A stretch of DNA of 64,000 bases from contig NZ_KB907546.1 of the NCBI RefSeq assembly GCF_000382125.1, positions 620,001 to 684,000 on the forward strand, written 5' to 3'. Origin of the DNA: Eudoraea adriatica DSM 19308. GTDB taxonomy: Bacteria; Bacteroidota; Bacteroidia; Flavobacteriales; Flavobacteriaceae. A program made the position numbers and the translations under genes. This document shows positions 8,149-16,559 of this stretch, one piece after another. The notes beneath the pieces were generated by a model. The model was given only the letters and a program-made list of their open reading frames with translations, was not told where the DNA came from and ran no database searches. Every line of letters starts with the position of its first letter. The first letter of the stretch is position 1.

Positions 8149-8913
8149 CTATTGTTTGTTTAATTCTGAATTAATTAGCTTTACTGTTGCTTCCATATCT
8201 TCTCTTATTGGGACATAAAAAGAGCGATTAGCCGCTATTGATGTTATTTGAAAAAAGTATAAACTATTGAAAAAATGTAATGACTTAAAAAGTTCCTTAT
8301 TACTCCTGTTTTCATATATTGATTCCCAATTAGAATCGCTTCCGAGTTCTTCTAAATATCGTTTATAATTTGCCTGATTCCTAAAGTGCTGCATCATTTC
8401 GAGTCGGGGAATATTTATTTCATTTTCCTGATGGCTAATTTGTTCTAAAGAACTTTCAAAAGAGGCGAGCTTCTGCTTTAATTCCTGATTCTGTATTAGT
8501 TTTAAATTACCAGAGCTTATGATTTCTGTTAGCACTCCAGTGCTTGGAGTATAGTTTACTTCACTTGAAAATGTTTCAAAAAAATAATTTACTACAACCT
8601 TTTCAGAGATGGTATCAATAACATTTTTCTGAAATAACCCAATTAAGTTATCGACTCCAACAATTATGTTATTGTTTAAGGCAATAGTTTCGTCTAATTT
8701 ATTTTTGTTGGTCTTAAATTCTTCTTTAAGGGCAATCAGATACGTTTTTTCAATTGATCTTTCCTGCGTATAAATATTTTGATTATTGATTTGCAGCGCG
8801 ATTAGTATTCCAACTACAACCAGCACAATTTCTCCAATTGCATAAATCAGATATTTACTGAATTTATTCTCTGAGAGTAGTTTTTGTCGAATTTTTCGGA
8901 AGAATTTTATCAT
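8149..8913 (-). CDS. DUF6090 family membrane-anchored protein
   Basis: A 254-residue protein with a short basic cytoplasmic N-terminus (MIKFFRKIRQKLLSENKFSKY), one transmembrane segment at about residues 20-42 (IGEIVLVVVGILIALQINN) and a long helical extracytoplasmic region. This N-terminal signature is characteristic of DUF6090, a family expanded in Flavobacteriia with no known function. The remainder is rich in charged residues with coiled-coil character. It is a single gene; neighbouring genes on the same strand are more than 100 bases away on both sides. Confidence 0.85.
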   Translation of the reverse strand: MIKFFRKIRQKLLSENKFSKYLIYAIGEIVLVVVGILIALQINNQNIYTQERSIEKTYLIALKEEFKTNKNKLDETIALNNNIIVGVDNLIGLFQKNVIDTISEKVVVNYFFETFSSEVNYTPSTGVLTEIISSGNLKLIQNQELKQKLASFESSLEQISHQENEINIPRLEMMQHFRNQANYKRYLEELGSDSNWESIYENRSNKELFKSLHFFNSLYFFQITSIAANRSFYVPIREDMEATVKLINSELNKQ

Positions 8914-9028
8914 TGGTTTTCTTTTGTACTAATGAAGTCTAAAATAGGAGTAAAGCGCTTTTGTAGTGTCTGAATAATCAATTAACACAGGTACTTATGG
9001 TTAAACCACCTGAAAATATAAAACTGCC

Positions 9029-9973
9029 TTATTCTGAATTGAGCCAGACTTTTTCTATCAGTGCCCTGGTTGCTTGGATGCCTTCCGGCTCGCTTAGATT
9101 TTCACCCTCATATTCTATCCCTATAAAACCATTAAATCCGGAATCCTTTACTATTTTAAGCAATCTTCCGTAATCCAGAAAAGTTTCATTGCCATGACTG
9201 TCAAAATTGTAAGACTTGGCGCTTACACCTTTTGCAAAGGGTAAAAATTCTGTAACTCCTTCATAAGGATCATACATTTCCGTGCACTTGTCATTCTGCG
9301 TGCTTCCCCATTTGGCATTGAGACACCAGTTTCCAAAGTCCGGTAAGGTTCCTAAATTAGGGTGATTAACTTCTTTTATTATTGAGGTTATAAACTTTGC
9401 GTCAGACGTATGCAGGCCATGATTTTCAATCAGTACGTTAATATTTTCCTTTGCACCGTAGTCACATAGTCTTCCTAAGCCATCTGCCAGGGTTTTCTTT
9501 AGCGTGCTTTTATTCCCCTGTCCGAAGGCATTAACTCTGATGGAGTGACATCCTAATAGTTTCGCAGCCTCAATCCATTTGTAATGATTTTCAATGGCCT
9601 GTGTACGCTCTTTGTCATCGGGGTTTCCAAGTTCTCCCTCATCATCAACCATGATCAGAAGGTTATTTACTCCTGCATCATTCGCTCTGCGCTTAAGTTG
9701 ATTCCAAAACTTTTCATCTTCCCCGTATTCTTTATAAAACGCGTTTACATATTCTACGGCATTGATTCCATATGAGTTTTTAGCGATATCCGGAAAGTCA
9801 ATGGCATTTAATTCACCTTTGAAAAAAGCCCTGTTTAAGGACCATTGTGCAAGTGATATCTTTGGTAAAGCAGATTTTAAACCTGAATTAAATGCATCCA
9901 TATCTGTAAAAGGAGACATAAGAGCTGCGCTGCCAAGTACAGTTTTTTTAACAAAGGATCTTCTGGATTCCAT
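9029..9973 (-). CDS. Tat-exported sugar phosphate isomerase/epimerase-like TIM-barrel protein
   Basis: A 314-residue protein with a twin-arginine signal (ESRRSFVKKTVLGSAALMSPF) and a xylose-isomerase-like/AP-endonuclease-2 TIM barrel. Barrel-strand motifs seen include NLLIMVDDEGELG, SIRVNAFGQG, VLIENHGLHTSD, LGTLPDFGNWC and FIGIEYEGENL, with Glu, His and Asp residues at the usual metal-binding strand ends. Export after folding suggests a cofactor or metal. Substrate unknown; the family includes hydroxypyruvate isomerase and inosose dehydratase relatives. It starts 7 bases after the stop of the small membrane protein gene, so the two are probably co-transcribed. Confidence 0.85.
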   Translation of the reverse strand: MESRRSFVKKTVLGSAALMSPFTDMDAFNSGLKSALPKISLAQWSLNRAFFKGELNAIDFPDIAKNSYGINAVEYVNAFYKEYGEDEKFWNQLKRRANDAGVNNLLIMVDDEGELGNPDDKERTQAIENHYKWIEAAKLLGCHSIRVNAFGQGNKSTLKKTLADGLGRLCDYGAKENINVLIENHGLHTSDAKFITSIIKEVNHPNLGTLPDFGNWCLNAKWGSTQNDKCTEMYDPYEGVTEFLPFAKGVSAKSYNFDSHGNETFLDYGRLLKIVKDSGFNGFIGIEYEGENLSEPEGIQATRALIEKVWLNSE

Positions 9974-9980
9974 CGGGAAA

Positions 9981-10361
9981 TTATTCTAATTGAGGATTTT
10001 CAGACCTCTTCGATACAATTTCAACCAGCCAATAAATCAATTGCCCCAGGCCACTGACAAAAATGAACAATAAAATCCACAACAGCAGCATATGCCCTTG
10101 TTTAAGGTTGGGATTCTGTACGGCGTGTACTATAAAGAACACCAGACTTGAAATGGAAAGCAGTACCACCAAAAAAATCACAATCATGAAAGAACCTATC
10201 CATTCCAAAATCAGCTCCGGGGGTTTATCATGAGCCTGCTCCAATTCAGGGATATTATTGAGTATTGAAAAAATAAAAATAAAATACGCCAGCATCATAA
10301 TAAATAAAATAATAATGGGGGATAATGCGAAAAAGGCCTGCCAGTATTTATTGTGTATCAT
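9981..10361 (-). CDS. Small membrane protein, three predicted TM helices
   Basis: A 126-residue hydrophobic protein with predicted transmembrane helices at about residues 9-33, 53-80 and 90-113 and a short polar C-terminus (SKRSENPQLE). I do not recognise a named family. It is the upstream partner of the Tat-exported TIM-barrel gene (7-base gap), suggesting a shared function at the membrane, but nothing in its sequence shows catalysis. Confidence 0.65.
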   Translation of the reverse strand: MIHNKYWQAFFALSPIIILFIMMLAYFIFIFSILNNIPELEQAHDKPPELILEWIGSFMIVIFLVVLLSISSLVFFIVHAVQNPNLKQGHMLLLWILLFIFVSGLGQLIYWLVEIVSKRSENPQLE

Positions 10362-10441
10362 TTGTCAGTTTTCCAGACCTTTAAGATAGTCATAATTATA
10401 TACTTTTTCGTAAAAAAAATATATGTAGAAAATCTTAGGGA

Positions 10442-12469
10442 TTAGTCTTTTTTATACTTTTCAAACCAGGCCAGCACACTTGCTATCTTTGCAACAAGGT
10501 TACTTGGTTTACTGGCAATACCGTGAGATGCCCCGGGAATTCGTACCATTGCCGTTTCTACTTTTTCCAGTTTAAGTGCGGCGTAAAACTGCTCGGATTC
10601 GGCAATTGGAGTTCGGTAATCTTCTTCTCCTGTTAAGAGCATGGTAGGTGTTGAAATATTTCCCACATAGGATAGTGGAGATCTTTTGAGGTAGCTGCTG
10701 GGATCTTCCCAGGGTTTATTTGGAAACCAGTATTTATAAAAGAATCCTACCCCATCTGCGTAAAGAACAAAACTATACCAGTTAATGACCGGTTTGGCAA
10801 CAACTGCTGCAGCAAATCTATCTGTTTTTCCAATAATCCATGCAGACAAAACTCCTCCGCCACTGCCGCCCGTAACAAACATATTGTCTTCATCCACAAA
10901 GCCTTTGCTCACTACTTCATCTATACCGGACATAAGATCGTCATAGTCATGGTTAGGGTAATCATGATGAATTAAGTTGCCAAATTCCTCACCATAGCTT
11001 GTACTGCCTCTGGGGTTTGTATATAAGACTAAATAACCCTTAGCCGCATACAACTGTATTTCAGCTGAAAATACCGATCCGTAACTTGCAAAGGGGCCAC
11101 CATGAATTTCAAGAATCAGAGGATATTTTTTAGAAGGATCAAAACCGGGTGGTTTTACCAGCCAACCCTGTATCTTTCTCTGATCAAAAGAGGACTCCCA
11201 CCATAGTTCTTCGACCTCTGCAACATTTCTATAGGAGAACAGATCATCATTGAGTTTAGTGATTCTCTGAGTATTACCTTTATAAAATGCCCCTAAATCA
11301 GCAGGATGCTGTGTGCCGCCTAAGGTATATGCAAATTTATTATTATTTGAAACAGTAAAAGCAGCAGCATTGTAAGGCCTTCCTAAAGATAAACCTCCTA
11401 AATTTTCGAATAAACGAGTTACTTTACCAGAGGTAGAAATATAACCTGCTTTCGTATCTCCCTTATCATCGAATTTAAAGTACAGCCCCTTCCCATCGCC
11501 GGACCAGCTAATGTTCTGAATATCCCGGTCAAAGTCTCCCGAGAGAAGTCTCGAATTTGTACCGTCTGCATTCATAAGGTATAATTGTGTTATCTGATAT
11601 CCCTGATATCTATCATCATATCCTGTATAAGCAATCTGTTTTCCATCCGGGGATAGTGCAGGCCCATTATCCGGACCCAGCCGATCTGTAAGGGGTTTAA
11701 TTGAATTATTGGCTATCGTAAGTTCATAAATTTCACTATTCCTCGTATCAAATTCATGGTTTTCATGAAGGTTGGCCGAGAAATAAAGTTTTTGGTTGTC
11801 CCCGGACCAGATTGGGGAGCCGTGATTATATTCTGAAAAAGTTAGCTGACGTGGTGAGCCCCCATCTGTAGATAAAATAAAAATTTGGTTATCACCACTT
11901 TTGTAATAGCCTTTGCCATCGCCGCGGTAGTTCATGTCATCTATATATACAGGCGGTTCGTTCCATTTGGCACCTTCCGGTTTATTTGGCAATTTAATAA
12001 GCGATTCCGTTTTTTTTGGAACAAACATTGTAAATGCCACATGTGTATCATCATGAGACCAGCTTACTGTTCCTGGTGGTGAAGCCGTATTTGTGAGGGC
12101 TGCATATTCCTTTGTATCCAGCCACATTATAAAAAGCTTGAATTTATCATCCTGCATGTTCGACTTAAACACAATTTTAGTACCATCATGAGACCAGCGT
12201 GGAGCAAGATCATTTTGGTTACCATTCGTCAGGGGCCTGTTTTGAGAGCCGTCAAAATTTACAATCCATAAATTTGAAAGATTCTTGTCGGTCATAATAT
12301 CCTTGAAATTCCTCACATAAATTATTTTTGTTCCATCCGGAGATATTTGCGGATCAGATACATATTCCAAACTAAAAATATCTGTGAGTTCGAGGTTGGT
12401 TTTGTGCTGCCCGTAAGCAGTACCACATAGTAAGAACGTAATAAAAAGAATAGATAATGTGTTTTGCAT
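10442..12469 (-). CDS. Exported S9 family prolyl oligopeptidase-like peptidase
   Basis: A 675-residue serine peptidase of the S9C-like group (acylaminoacyl peptidase / DPP V). A Sec signal (about residues 1-20) is followed by a WD40-type beta-propeller (residues about 25-410, with repeated SPDGTKI, SHDGTKIVF, SPDGKQIAY blades) and a C-terminal alpha/beta hydrolase. Catalytic residues are Ser536 in GGSGGG, Asp in GEEDYRTP and His in GASHGI. The nucleophile elbow is GGSGGG, where most relatives have GGSYGG. It probably removes dipeptides or acylated residues from peptides in the periplasm. Monocistronic. Confidence 0.9.
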   Translation of the reverse strand: MQNTLSILFITFLLCGTAYGQHKTNLELTDIFSLEYVSDPQISPDGTKIIYVRNFKDIMTDKNLSNLWIVNFDGSQNRPLTNGNQNDLAPRWSHDGTKIVFKSNMQDDKFKLFIMWLDTKEYAALTNTASPPGTVSWSHDDTHVAFTMFVPKKTESLIKLPNKPEGAKWNEPPVYIDDMNYRGDGKGYYKSGDNQIFILSTDGGSPRQLTFSEYNHGSPIWSGDNQKLYFSANLHENHEFDTRNSEIYELTIANNSIKPLTDRLGPDNGPALSPDGKQIAYTGYDDRYQGYQITQLYLMNADGTNSRLLSGDFDRDIQNISWSGDGKGLYFKFDDKGDTKAGYISTSGKVTRLFENLGGLSLGRPYNAAAFTVSNNNKFAYTLGGTQHPADLGAFYKGNTQRITKLNDDLFSYRNVAEVEELWWESSFDQRKIQGWLVKPPGFDPSKKYPLILEIHGGPFASYGSVFSAEIQLYAAKGYLVLYTNPRGSTSYGEEFGNLIHHDYPNHDYDDLMSGIDEVVSKGFVDEDNMFVTGGSGGGVLSAWIIGKTDRFAAAVVAKPVINWYSFVLYADGVGFFYKYWFPNKPWEDPSSYLKRSPLSYVGNISTPTMLLTGEEDYRTPIAESEQFYAALKLEKVETAMVRIPGASHGIASKPSNLVAKIASVLAWFEKYKKD

Positions 12470-12579
12470 GATAGGTGAGTTGTAATTCCCGGTAAATTAA
12501 TGAAGAATGTTGTAATGCCCTAATAAAGGGTTTAAAGTATTTTCCAGCTTTATAATTAAAGGATAGTTACAGGCAAAAC

Positions 12580-12603
12580 AAAACCCGGCATTTACCGGGT
12601 TTT
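12580..12603 (-). terminator. Intrinsic terminator after the five-gene secreted cluster
   Basis: AAAACCCGG / CCGGGTTTT stem (12580-12588 with 12595-12603), six-base loop. On the minus strand the stem is followed by a T-rich stretch, so it ends transcription coming from the 12662-13426 gene. Confidence 0.75.
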
Positions 12604-12661
12604 GAATGGTTGGTTTGAAGTTTGCGTCAGTTTGTAACTTCAGTAATGGTTTTAATTTAGA

Positions 12662-13426
12662 TTATTGTCTATCCTGAGCATTTACGGTGGCGCTAAGTCC
12701 GCTTAGGTCGTCCCTATAGGACCATAATTCTACTCGATCGCCGTTTGTCGCTGCTTCCACGTCCTTCAAAAATTTCGTAAAACTTCCTTCACCATGTACT
12801 TCTTCAAACTTTTTTGGAAAAGTATCTTCACGACCCATCCATCCGGAATTGCTGAAGAAATTTACAAAGGCCATATCTCTGCCATCTGCAGTATCAGGCA
12901 TTTCATTAGTGTAAACACCATAGGTTTCATCAGGATTTTTTTCCATATTTACCTTCGTAACTCTTTCCAGGATACTGATCATTTCAGGATACTTAAATCT
13001 TTTGAAATCCACCATGAATACTGACAAATACTTCAGTTCAAAATCATTGGAAAAATTGGAGAATTTAGGGTGAAACCTCCAGTAGGTAACATCGCTTTCG
13101 GCAGTAGTATAAGGAACTACATTTTTGCTCCAGTCCTCATCGTGCCCATCCGCTGCAGGCCTGCTATCCATTGCGCTCCATGGTAATGGACCCATTGCCC
13201 AAATATATTTTCCGGCATTTTTACCATTGCTAACCCAATAAACACGCGCACCATGCGTACCCTCTGCATGGTATTTTTTGTTATGTGCGGCTATACCCGC
13301 TTCAAATTCTGCGGTTTTAGACGGGATGACTGTTAACATTACATTTTCCATGACCACGTATTCGTCAGTGCCCTGGGATGTTACAAATAAAGGAATAAGG
13401 AACATCAGATAAAGAAATTTTCTCAT
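12662..13426 (-). CDS. Exported protein, probable tandem alpha-beta-barrel (ferredoxin-like) domains
   Basis: A 254-residue protein with a short Sec signal (MRKFLYLMFLIPLFVTSQG). The rest looks like two repeats of the dimeric alpha-beta-barrel fold used by ABM monooxygenases and NIPSNAP proteins: domain 1 from about residue 22 (ENVMLTVIPSKTAEFEAGI), domain 2 from about residue 130 (LSVFMVDFKRFKYPEMISI). It aligns by eye with the 256-residue product of 15020-15790, for example IPSKTAEFEA against KPSKVADYEA and YIWAMGPL against YLWVSPIA, so the two are probable paralogues. No cofactor motif is visible and function is unknown. It is the last gene of the cluster, ending at a terminator. Confidence 0.7.
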   Translation of the reverse strand: MRKFLYLMFLIPLFVTSQGTDEYVVMENVMLTVIPSKTAEFEAGIAAHNKKYHAEGTHGARVYWVSNGKNAGKYIWAMGPLPWSAMDSRPAADGHDEDWSKNVVPYTTAESDVTYWRFHPKFSNFSNDFELKYLSVFMVDFKRFKYPEMISILERVTKVNMEKNPDETYGVYTNEMPDTADGRDMAFVNFFSNSGWMGREDTFPKKFEEVHGEGSFTKFLKDVEAATNGDRVELWSYRDDLSGLSATVNAQDRQ

Positions 13427-13475
13427 TTTGTTTTGATTTTAATTATAGGTTAGAAATTTATTTTACAGTTTAATA

Positions 13476-14399
13476 CTAGCTCTTGGGAGGTGTTAATGTG
13501 TATCCTAATTGACTTAACATATCCATATTGTCAAAAAAGGAATCTTCCTGAACGGCCAGACCATTGCTGTCAAAAGTCCAAACGCTAAATCCATGGATCT
13601 CTATTTTTTTACCGGTCGGCGGATTATCCATAAATGGCCCTGTGTTGGTGCCTGTGCAGGTCCAGTATAGATAAGACTTACCATCTTTTAGAAAATAGGA
13701 ATCCATCTTAACTTTGAAATCCGGGAAACCGGTATGGAATTGGTTCATCATGTCCGCGTATTCAGACTGGTTACTGGCTTGTCTTGTACCATTAGAGTTT
13801 CTAATTACATTAGGCACCGTTAGCGACTTAAAAGCTTCGACATCATTAGTGCTCCAGGCTTCAACCATCTTATCGTGGTTGTCCATAATTGTCTTCTCAA
13901 TTTCAGGCATATTTTTCATCTCCTCAATTTCACGGAGTGCAGTTTGCATGATAGAGTTATCCCAAAAGCCATTTTCCTGTACTATCTTGCCATCAAGAAC
14001 TCGCACGGAAAGATGCACGGGTAATACTATTGTTTTGTTATTTGCTTTAAGTGTGCCTTCCCACTTGCCCCAGAAATTAATCCATGTATTCCCGTTATCA
14101 CTTATAATTTTTTCATAAGTAACATTATCTCCAAACCCATAGGAACTTAAAAGGGCAATATTAGCTTTATGTCCTTCCATAGACTGGGAAACGGTAATAC
14201 TGTCATCCCATTGATTATAGTAGACTTTGGCGGTGTCCGCGTATTTTTCCATCCAGCTTTCCCAATCGCCTTTTTCATAATCGGCCAGCAATCCTTTTAC
14301 AAGGTCAATCTCTGGTCCTGTTGTACTATACCTCTCCGCTTTTTGCTCACATGCCATAAAAAGGGATATGGCAAGGCCAATTAATAATATTTTTTTCAT
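13476..14399 (-). CDS. Lipoprotein with two NTF2/SnoaL-like domains (fusion)
   Basis: A 307-residue lipoprotein (lipobox LFMAC, Cys17) with two NTF2-like cone-shaped domains. Residues about 25-150 match the whole 174-residue product of 14426-14950 (shared GDW.[ST]WM..YADTAK, W[IV]NFWG.WEGT, PVHL[ST]V). Residues about 165-307 match the 175-residue product of 15839-16366 (shared CTG[ST]NTG.F, PTGKKI.I.G, QLGY[ST]L). The second domain belongs to the SnoaL/ester-cyclase type. Catalytic activity is not demonstrable; NTF2 folds often bind small hydrophobic ligands. 26 bases after the 174-residue gene and 49 bases before the next, so in the same operon. Confidence 0.82.
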   Translation of the reverse strand: MKKILLIGLAISLFMACEQKAERYSTTGPEIDLVKGLLADYEKGDWESWMEKYADTAKVYYNQWDDSITVSQSMEGHKANIALLSSYGFGDNVTYEKIISDNGNTWINFWGKWEGTLKANNKTIVLPVHLSVRVLDGKIVQENGFWDNSIMQTALREIEEMKNMPEIEKTIMDNHDKMVEAWSTNDVEAFKSLTVPNVIRNSNGTRQASNQSEYADMMNQFHTGFPDFKVKMDSYFLKDGKSYLYWTCTGTNTGPFMDNPPTGKKIEIHGFSVWTFDSNGLAVQEDSFFDNMDMLSQLGYTLTPPKS

Positions 14400-14425
14400 T
14401 TAGTTTTTTAAATTATTGTTTTAGT

Positions 14426-14950
14426 CTAATTTTCCATTTCTTCTTCCTCGACTTCCATCTCAGATTGAATTTTTTGCATAACTGCCATATATTCAGATAA
14501 ATCATAGTACGCGTGCTCTTCCACTATTTTGCCATCCACATATTGCACGGTAAGATGAACCGGAATTATTAATTTCTGGTTATTGGCAGCAATGGTTCCT
14601 TCCCATGTACCCCAGAAGTTTACCCATTTTTCGTTTTTATCGTCAACTACCATCTCGTAGAATATATCCTTGTCTGTAAATCCATAACCAGATGTAGCCG
14701 CAAGCAAACCTTTGAGTCCTTCCAGTACTTCTGCCGGTGAGCTTTCGTCCAGCGTGTTATGCGATAATTTAGCAGTATCGGCGTAATGCGACATCCAGGT
14801 AGTCCAATCTCCTTCATTATAGGCTTTAATATGAGCTTTTGCAACATCTATTTCCGGTGAAGAAGAGAAGTACCGGGGTTCTGCATTTTTGCAGCTTATA
14901 AAAAACACAGTAGCCAGTAAGATTAAAAGAAATTTTTTCATTTTTTTCAT
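14426..14950 (-). CDS. NTF2/SnoaL-like lipoprotein
   Basis: A 174-residue lipoprotein (lipobox FFISC, Cys20) with one NTF2-like domain (about residues 25-155) and an acidic C-terminal tail (EMEVEEEEMEN). It is the single-domain counterpart of the N-terminal half of the 307-residue neighbour. The start at 14950 is followed by MKKMKKFLL; the Met at residue 4 is an alternative start. Its 5' flank contains a terminator-like hairpin (14977-15004), so its expression may be lower than, or independent of, the two upstream genes. Function unknown. Confidence 0.8.
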   Translation of the reverse strand: MKKMKKFLLILLATVFFISCKNAEPRYFSSSPEIDVAKAHIKAYNEGDWTTWMSHYADTAKLSHNTLDESSPAEVLEGLKGLLAATSGYGFTDKDIFYEMVVDDKNEKWVNFWGTWEGTIAANNQKLIIPVHLTVQYVDGKIVEEHAYYDLSEYMAVMQKIQSEMEVEEEEMEN

Positions 14951-14971
14951 TTTTAATGGTTAGAAAATAGT

Positions 14972-15004
14972 AAAAACCCCAGTAGTTGATCGCAACTATC
15001 GGGG
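14972..15004 (-). terminator. Internal terminator- or attenuator-like hairpin
   Basis: CCCC at 14977-14980 pairs with GGGG at 15001-15004, and TAGTTG at 14983-14988 pairs with CAACTA at 14993-14998, around a four-base loop, with one mismatch and one G-T pair between them. On the minus strand the stem is followed by TTTTTAC. It lies between two genes that otherwise look co-transcribed, so it may partly end transcription after the 15020-15790 gene. Confidence 0.6.
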
Positions 15005-15019
15005 TGAGGTTGTTAATTT

Positions 15020-15790
15020 TTATTCTGATGGACTATAACCCATATCTGGTCTCATCCTTCCTGAAACTACTTCAAATTTCATTAAGTGGCTCCTTAATTC
15101 ACCATATAATTTGGGCCATTCATCACCCAGAAGCTCATTGTTGGCCGTTACTTTCGCACTGTAGTCCGCAGGATTCTTTGCAGCTGCCGCTACCATATAA
15201 AATTCACCTCGGGTACCAAAACCACTTTTGTAAACCCTGTAATAGAATTTTGAACCTTTACTGGAAAACAAATTTGTTACAGCTTCCATTGTCTTTTTTA
15301 CCATGGCACGGTTTGAAGGTGAAATATGGAAGTAGAAGAATTTACGATAATCTTCGCCTTCGGGTGTTTGAGTGATCCCTTCTGGCATATAAGACAGTGA
15401 CTTGTCTAAATGTAAGATATAATCCTGTTCAACTTCATAGCATTCATCCATTCGGTTAAATAAATTATAAAAGGTCTCTTTCCCCATTTTCTCCATCAGG
15501 GTTTTGAATACAGGCTTGTCAATATCCGCCATATTTGCAATAGGGGATACCCATAAATAACGGTCGTCTTCTGTGTTGGTTACTATGGTGCTAAGCTCCT
15601 GTATGTTATGTTTTTTCATATTGTCCGTAAGTTCTTTGCAAATAGCTTCATAGTCAGCTACCTTAGAGGGTTTTACTACATCCTCATGTATCCAATATGC
15701 CTGTGTACTGCTAGCTTCCTGGGCAATACCTATTGCTCCGGTAAGTGTTAGTAACAATAAACTAGTTAATAATGTCTTTAATCTTTTCAT
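15020..15790 (-). CDS. Exported protein, probable tandem alpha-beta-barrel domains
   Basis: A 256-residue protein with a Sec signal peptide (about residues 1-24, ending GIAQEAS). The mature part appears to hold two ferredoxin-like alpha-beta domains, beginning near residue 30 (AYWIHEDVVKPSKVADYEAI) and residue 145 (FFYFHISPSNRAMVKKTME). It resembles the product of 12662-13426 in length, domain plan and several short blocks, so the pair is probably paralogous. There are no cysteine pairs or metal motifs, and the family is not one I can name with confidence. Gap of 48 bases after the upstream SnoaL-like gene. Confidence 0.7.
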   Translation of the reverse strand: MKRLKTLLTSLLLLTLTGAIGIAQEASSTQAYWIHEDVVKPSKVADYEAICKELTDNMKKHNIQELSTIVTNTEDDRYLWVSPIANMADIDKPVFKTLMEKMGKETFYNLFNRMDECYEVEQDYILHLDKSLSYMPEGITQTPEGEDYRKFFYFHISPSNRAMVKKTMEAVTNLFSSKGSKFYYRVYKSGFGTRGEFYMVAAAAKNPADYSAKVTANNELLGDEWPKLYGELRSHLMKFEVVSGRMRPDMGYSPSE

Positions 15791-15838
15791 CGGTGATTCA
15801 ATTTTGGTTAAACATAATTAGTTAATATAGAATTTAAA

Positions 15839-16366
15839 TTATTCAAGTATTGGTGATTTTAGGCTATAACCCAGTTGCTGCAAAAGGTCGAGTTCGTTAT
15901 AATACACATCTTCCTTATACAGTTTTCCCTCTTCAGTGAAATAAAGGTGGGAAAGCCCCTGTATCTTAATTTTCTTTCCTGTGGCTGGCATTTCACCAAA
16001 TTCGCCGGTATTACTTCCAGTACACTCCCAATTCATAAAAATATTATTGCCTTCAATATATGCATCGCTAAACTGAATTTTCAGATCAGGAAAGCCGGTA
16101 AAAAATACATTCATATGAGCCGCCATTTCATTTTCATTTTTGGCAACATTTATACCGTTGAGCATCCTAACAAAATTGCTATCAACCAAATCATTCAGTT
16201 TGGAGACATTCTGATCATTCCAGCACGAATCAATAAATACATTTAAATTTTTGTAAAGTTTATCGTTCGTAGAAAATTCCGCACTTTTGTTTTCTTTTCT
16301 GCATGCCGTAATTGCAATGGCTAACACAAAAATATAAATGATAGATTTGGACATGATTTTCCTCAC
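15839..16366 (-). CDS. SnoaL/ester-cyclase-like lipoprotein
   Basis: A 175-residue lipoprotein (lipobox AITAC, Cys22) with one SnoaL-type NTF2 domain. Typical marks of the ester-cyclase subfamily are FFTGFPDLKIQFSDAYIEGN, WECTGSNTGEFGEMPATGKK and the closing LDLLQQLGYSLKSP. It corresponds to the C-terminal half of the 307-residue protein downstream. It is the first gene of the minus-strand cluster, divergent (193-bp gap) from the TPR histidine kinase, which makes it a plausible target of that system; this is inference from position only. Confidence 0.82.
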   Translation of the reverse strand: MRKIMSKSIIYIFVLAIAITACRKENKSAEFSTNDKLYKNLNVFIDSCWNDQNVSKLNDLVDSNFVRMLNGINVAKNENEMAAHMNVFFTGFPDLKIQFSDAYIEGNNIFMNWECTGSNTGEFGEMPATGKKIKIQGLSHLYFTEEGKLYKEDVYYNELDLLQQLGYSLKSPILE

Positions 16367-16559
16367 AGATTACCCGATTAGCATTTATTATGCCATTGGA
16401 GTATGCTAAAGAAGCAAAATCCCGACACCAATAAAAGCAGATAAGGACGAACAGCTCTATTTAATGTCCGAATGTCCTTTTTCATTTAACGAAGCAATTT
16501 TTGTTTAAAAGTTGTATATTTAAAAATTGCAGGTCCCCATCGATTATTTTTAAACTATC

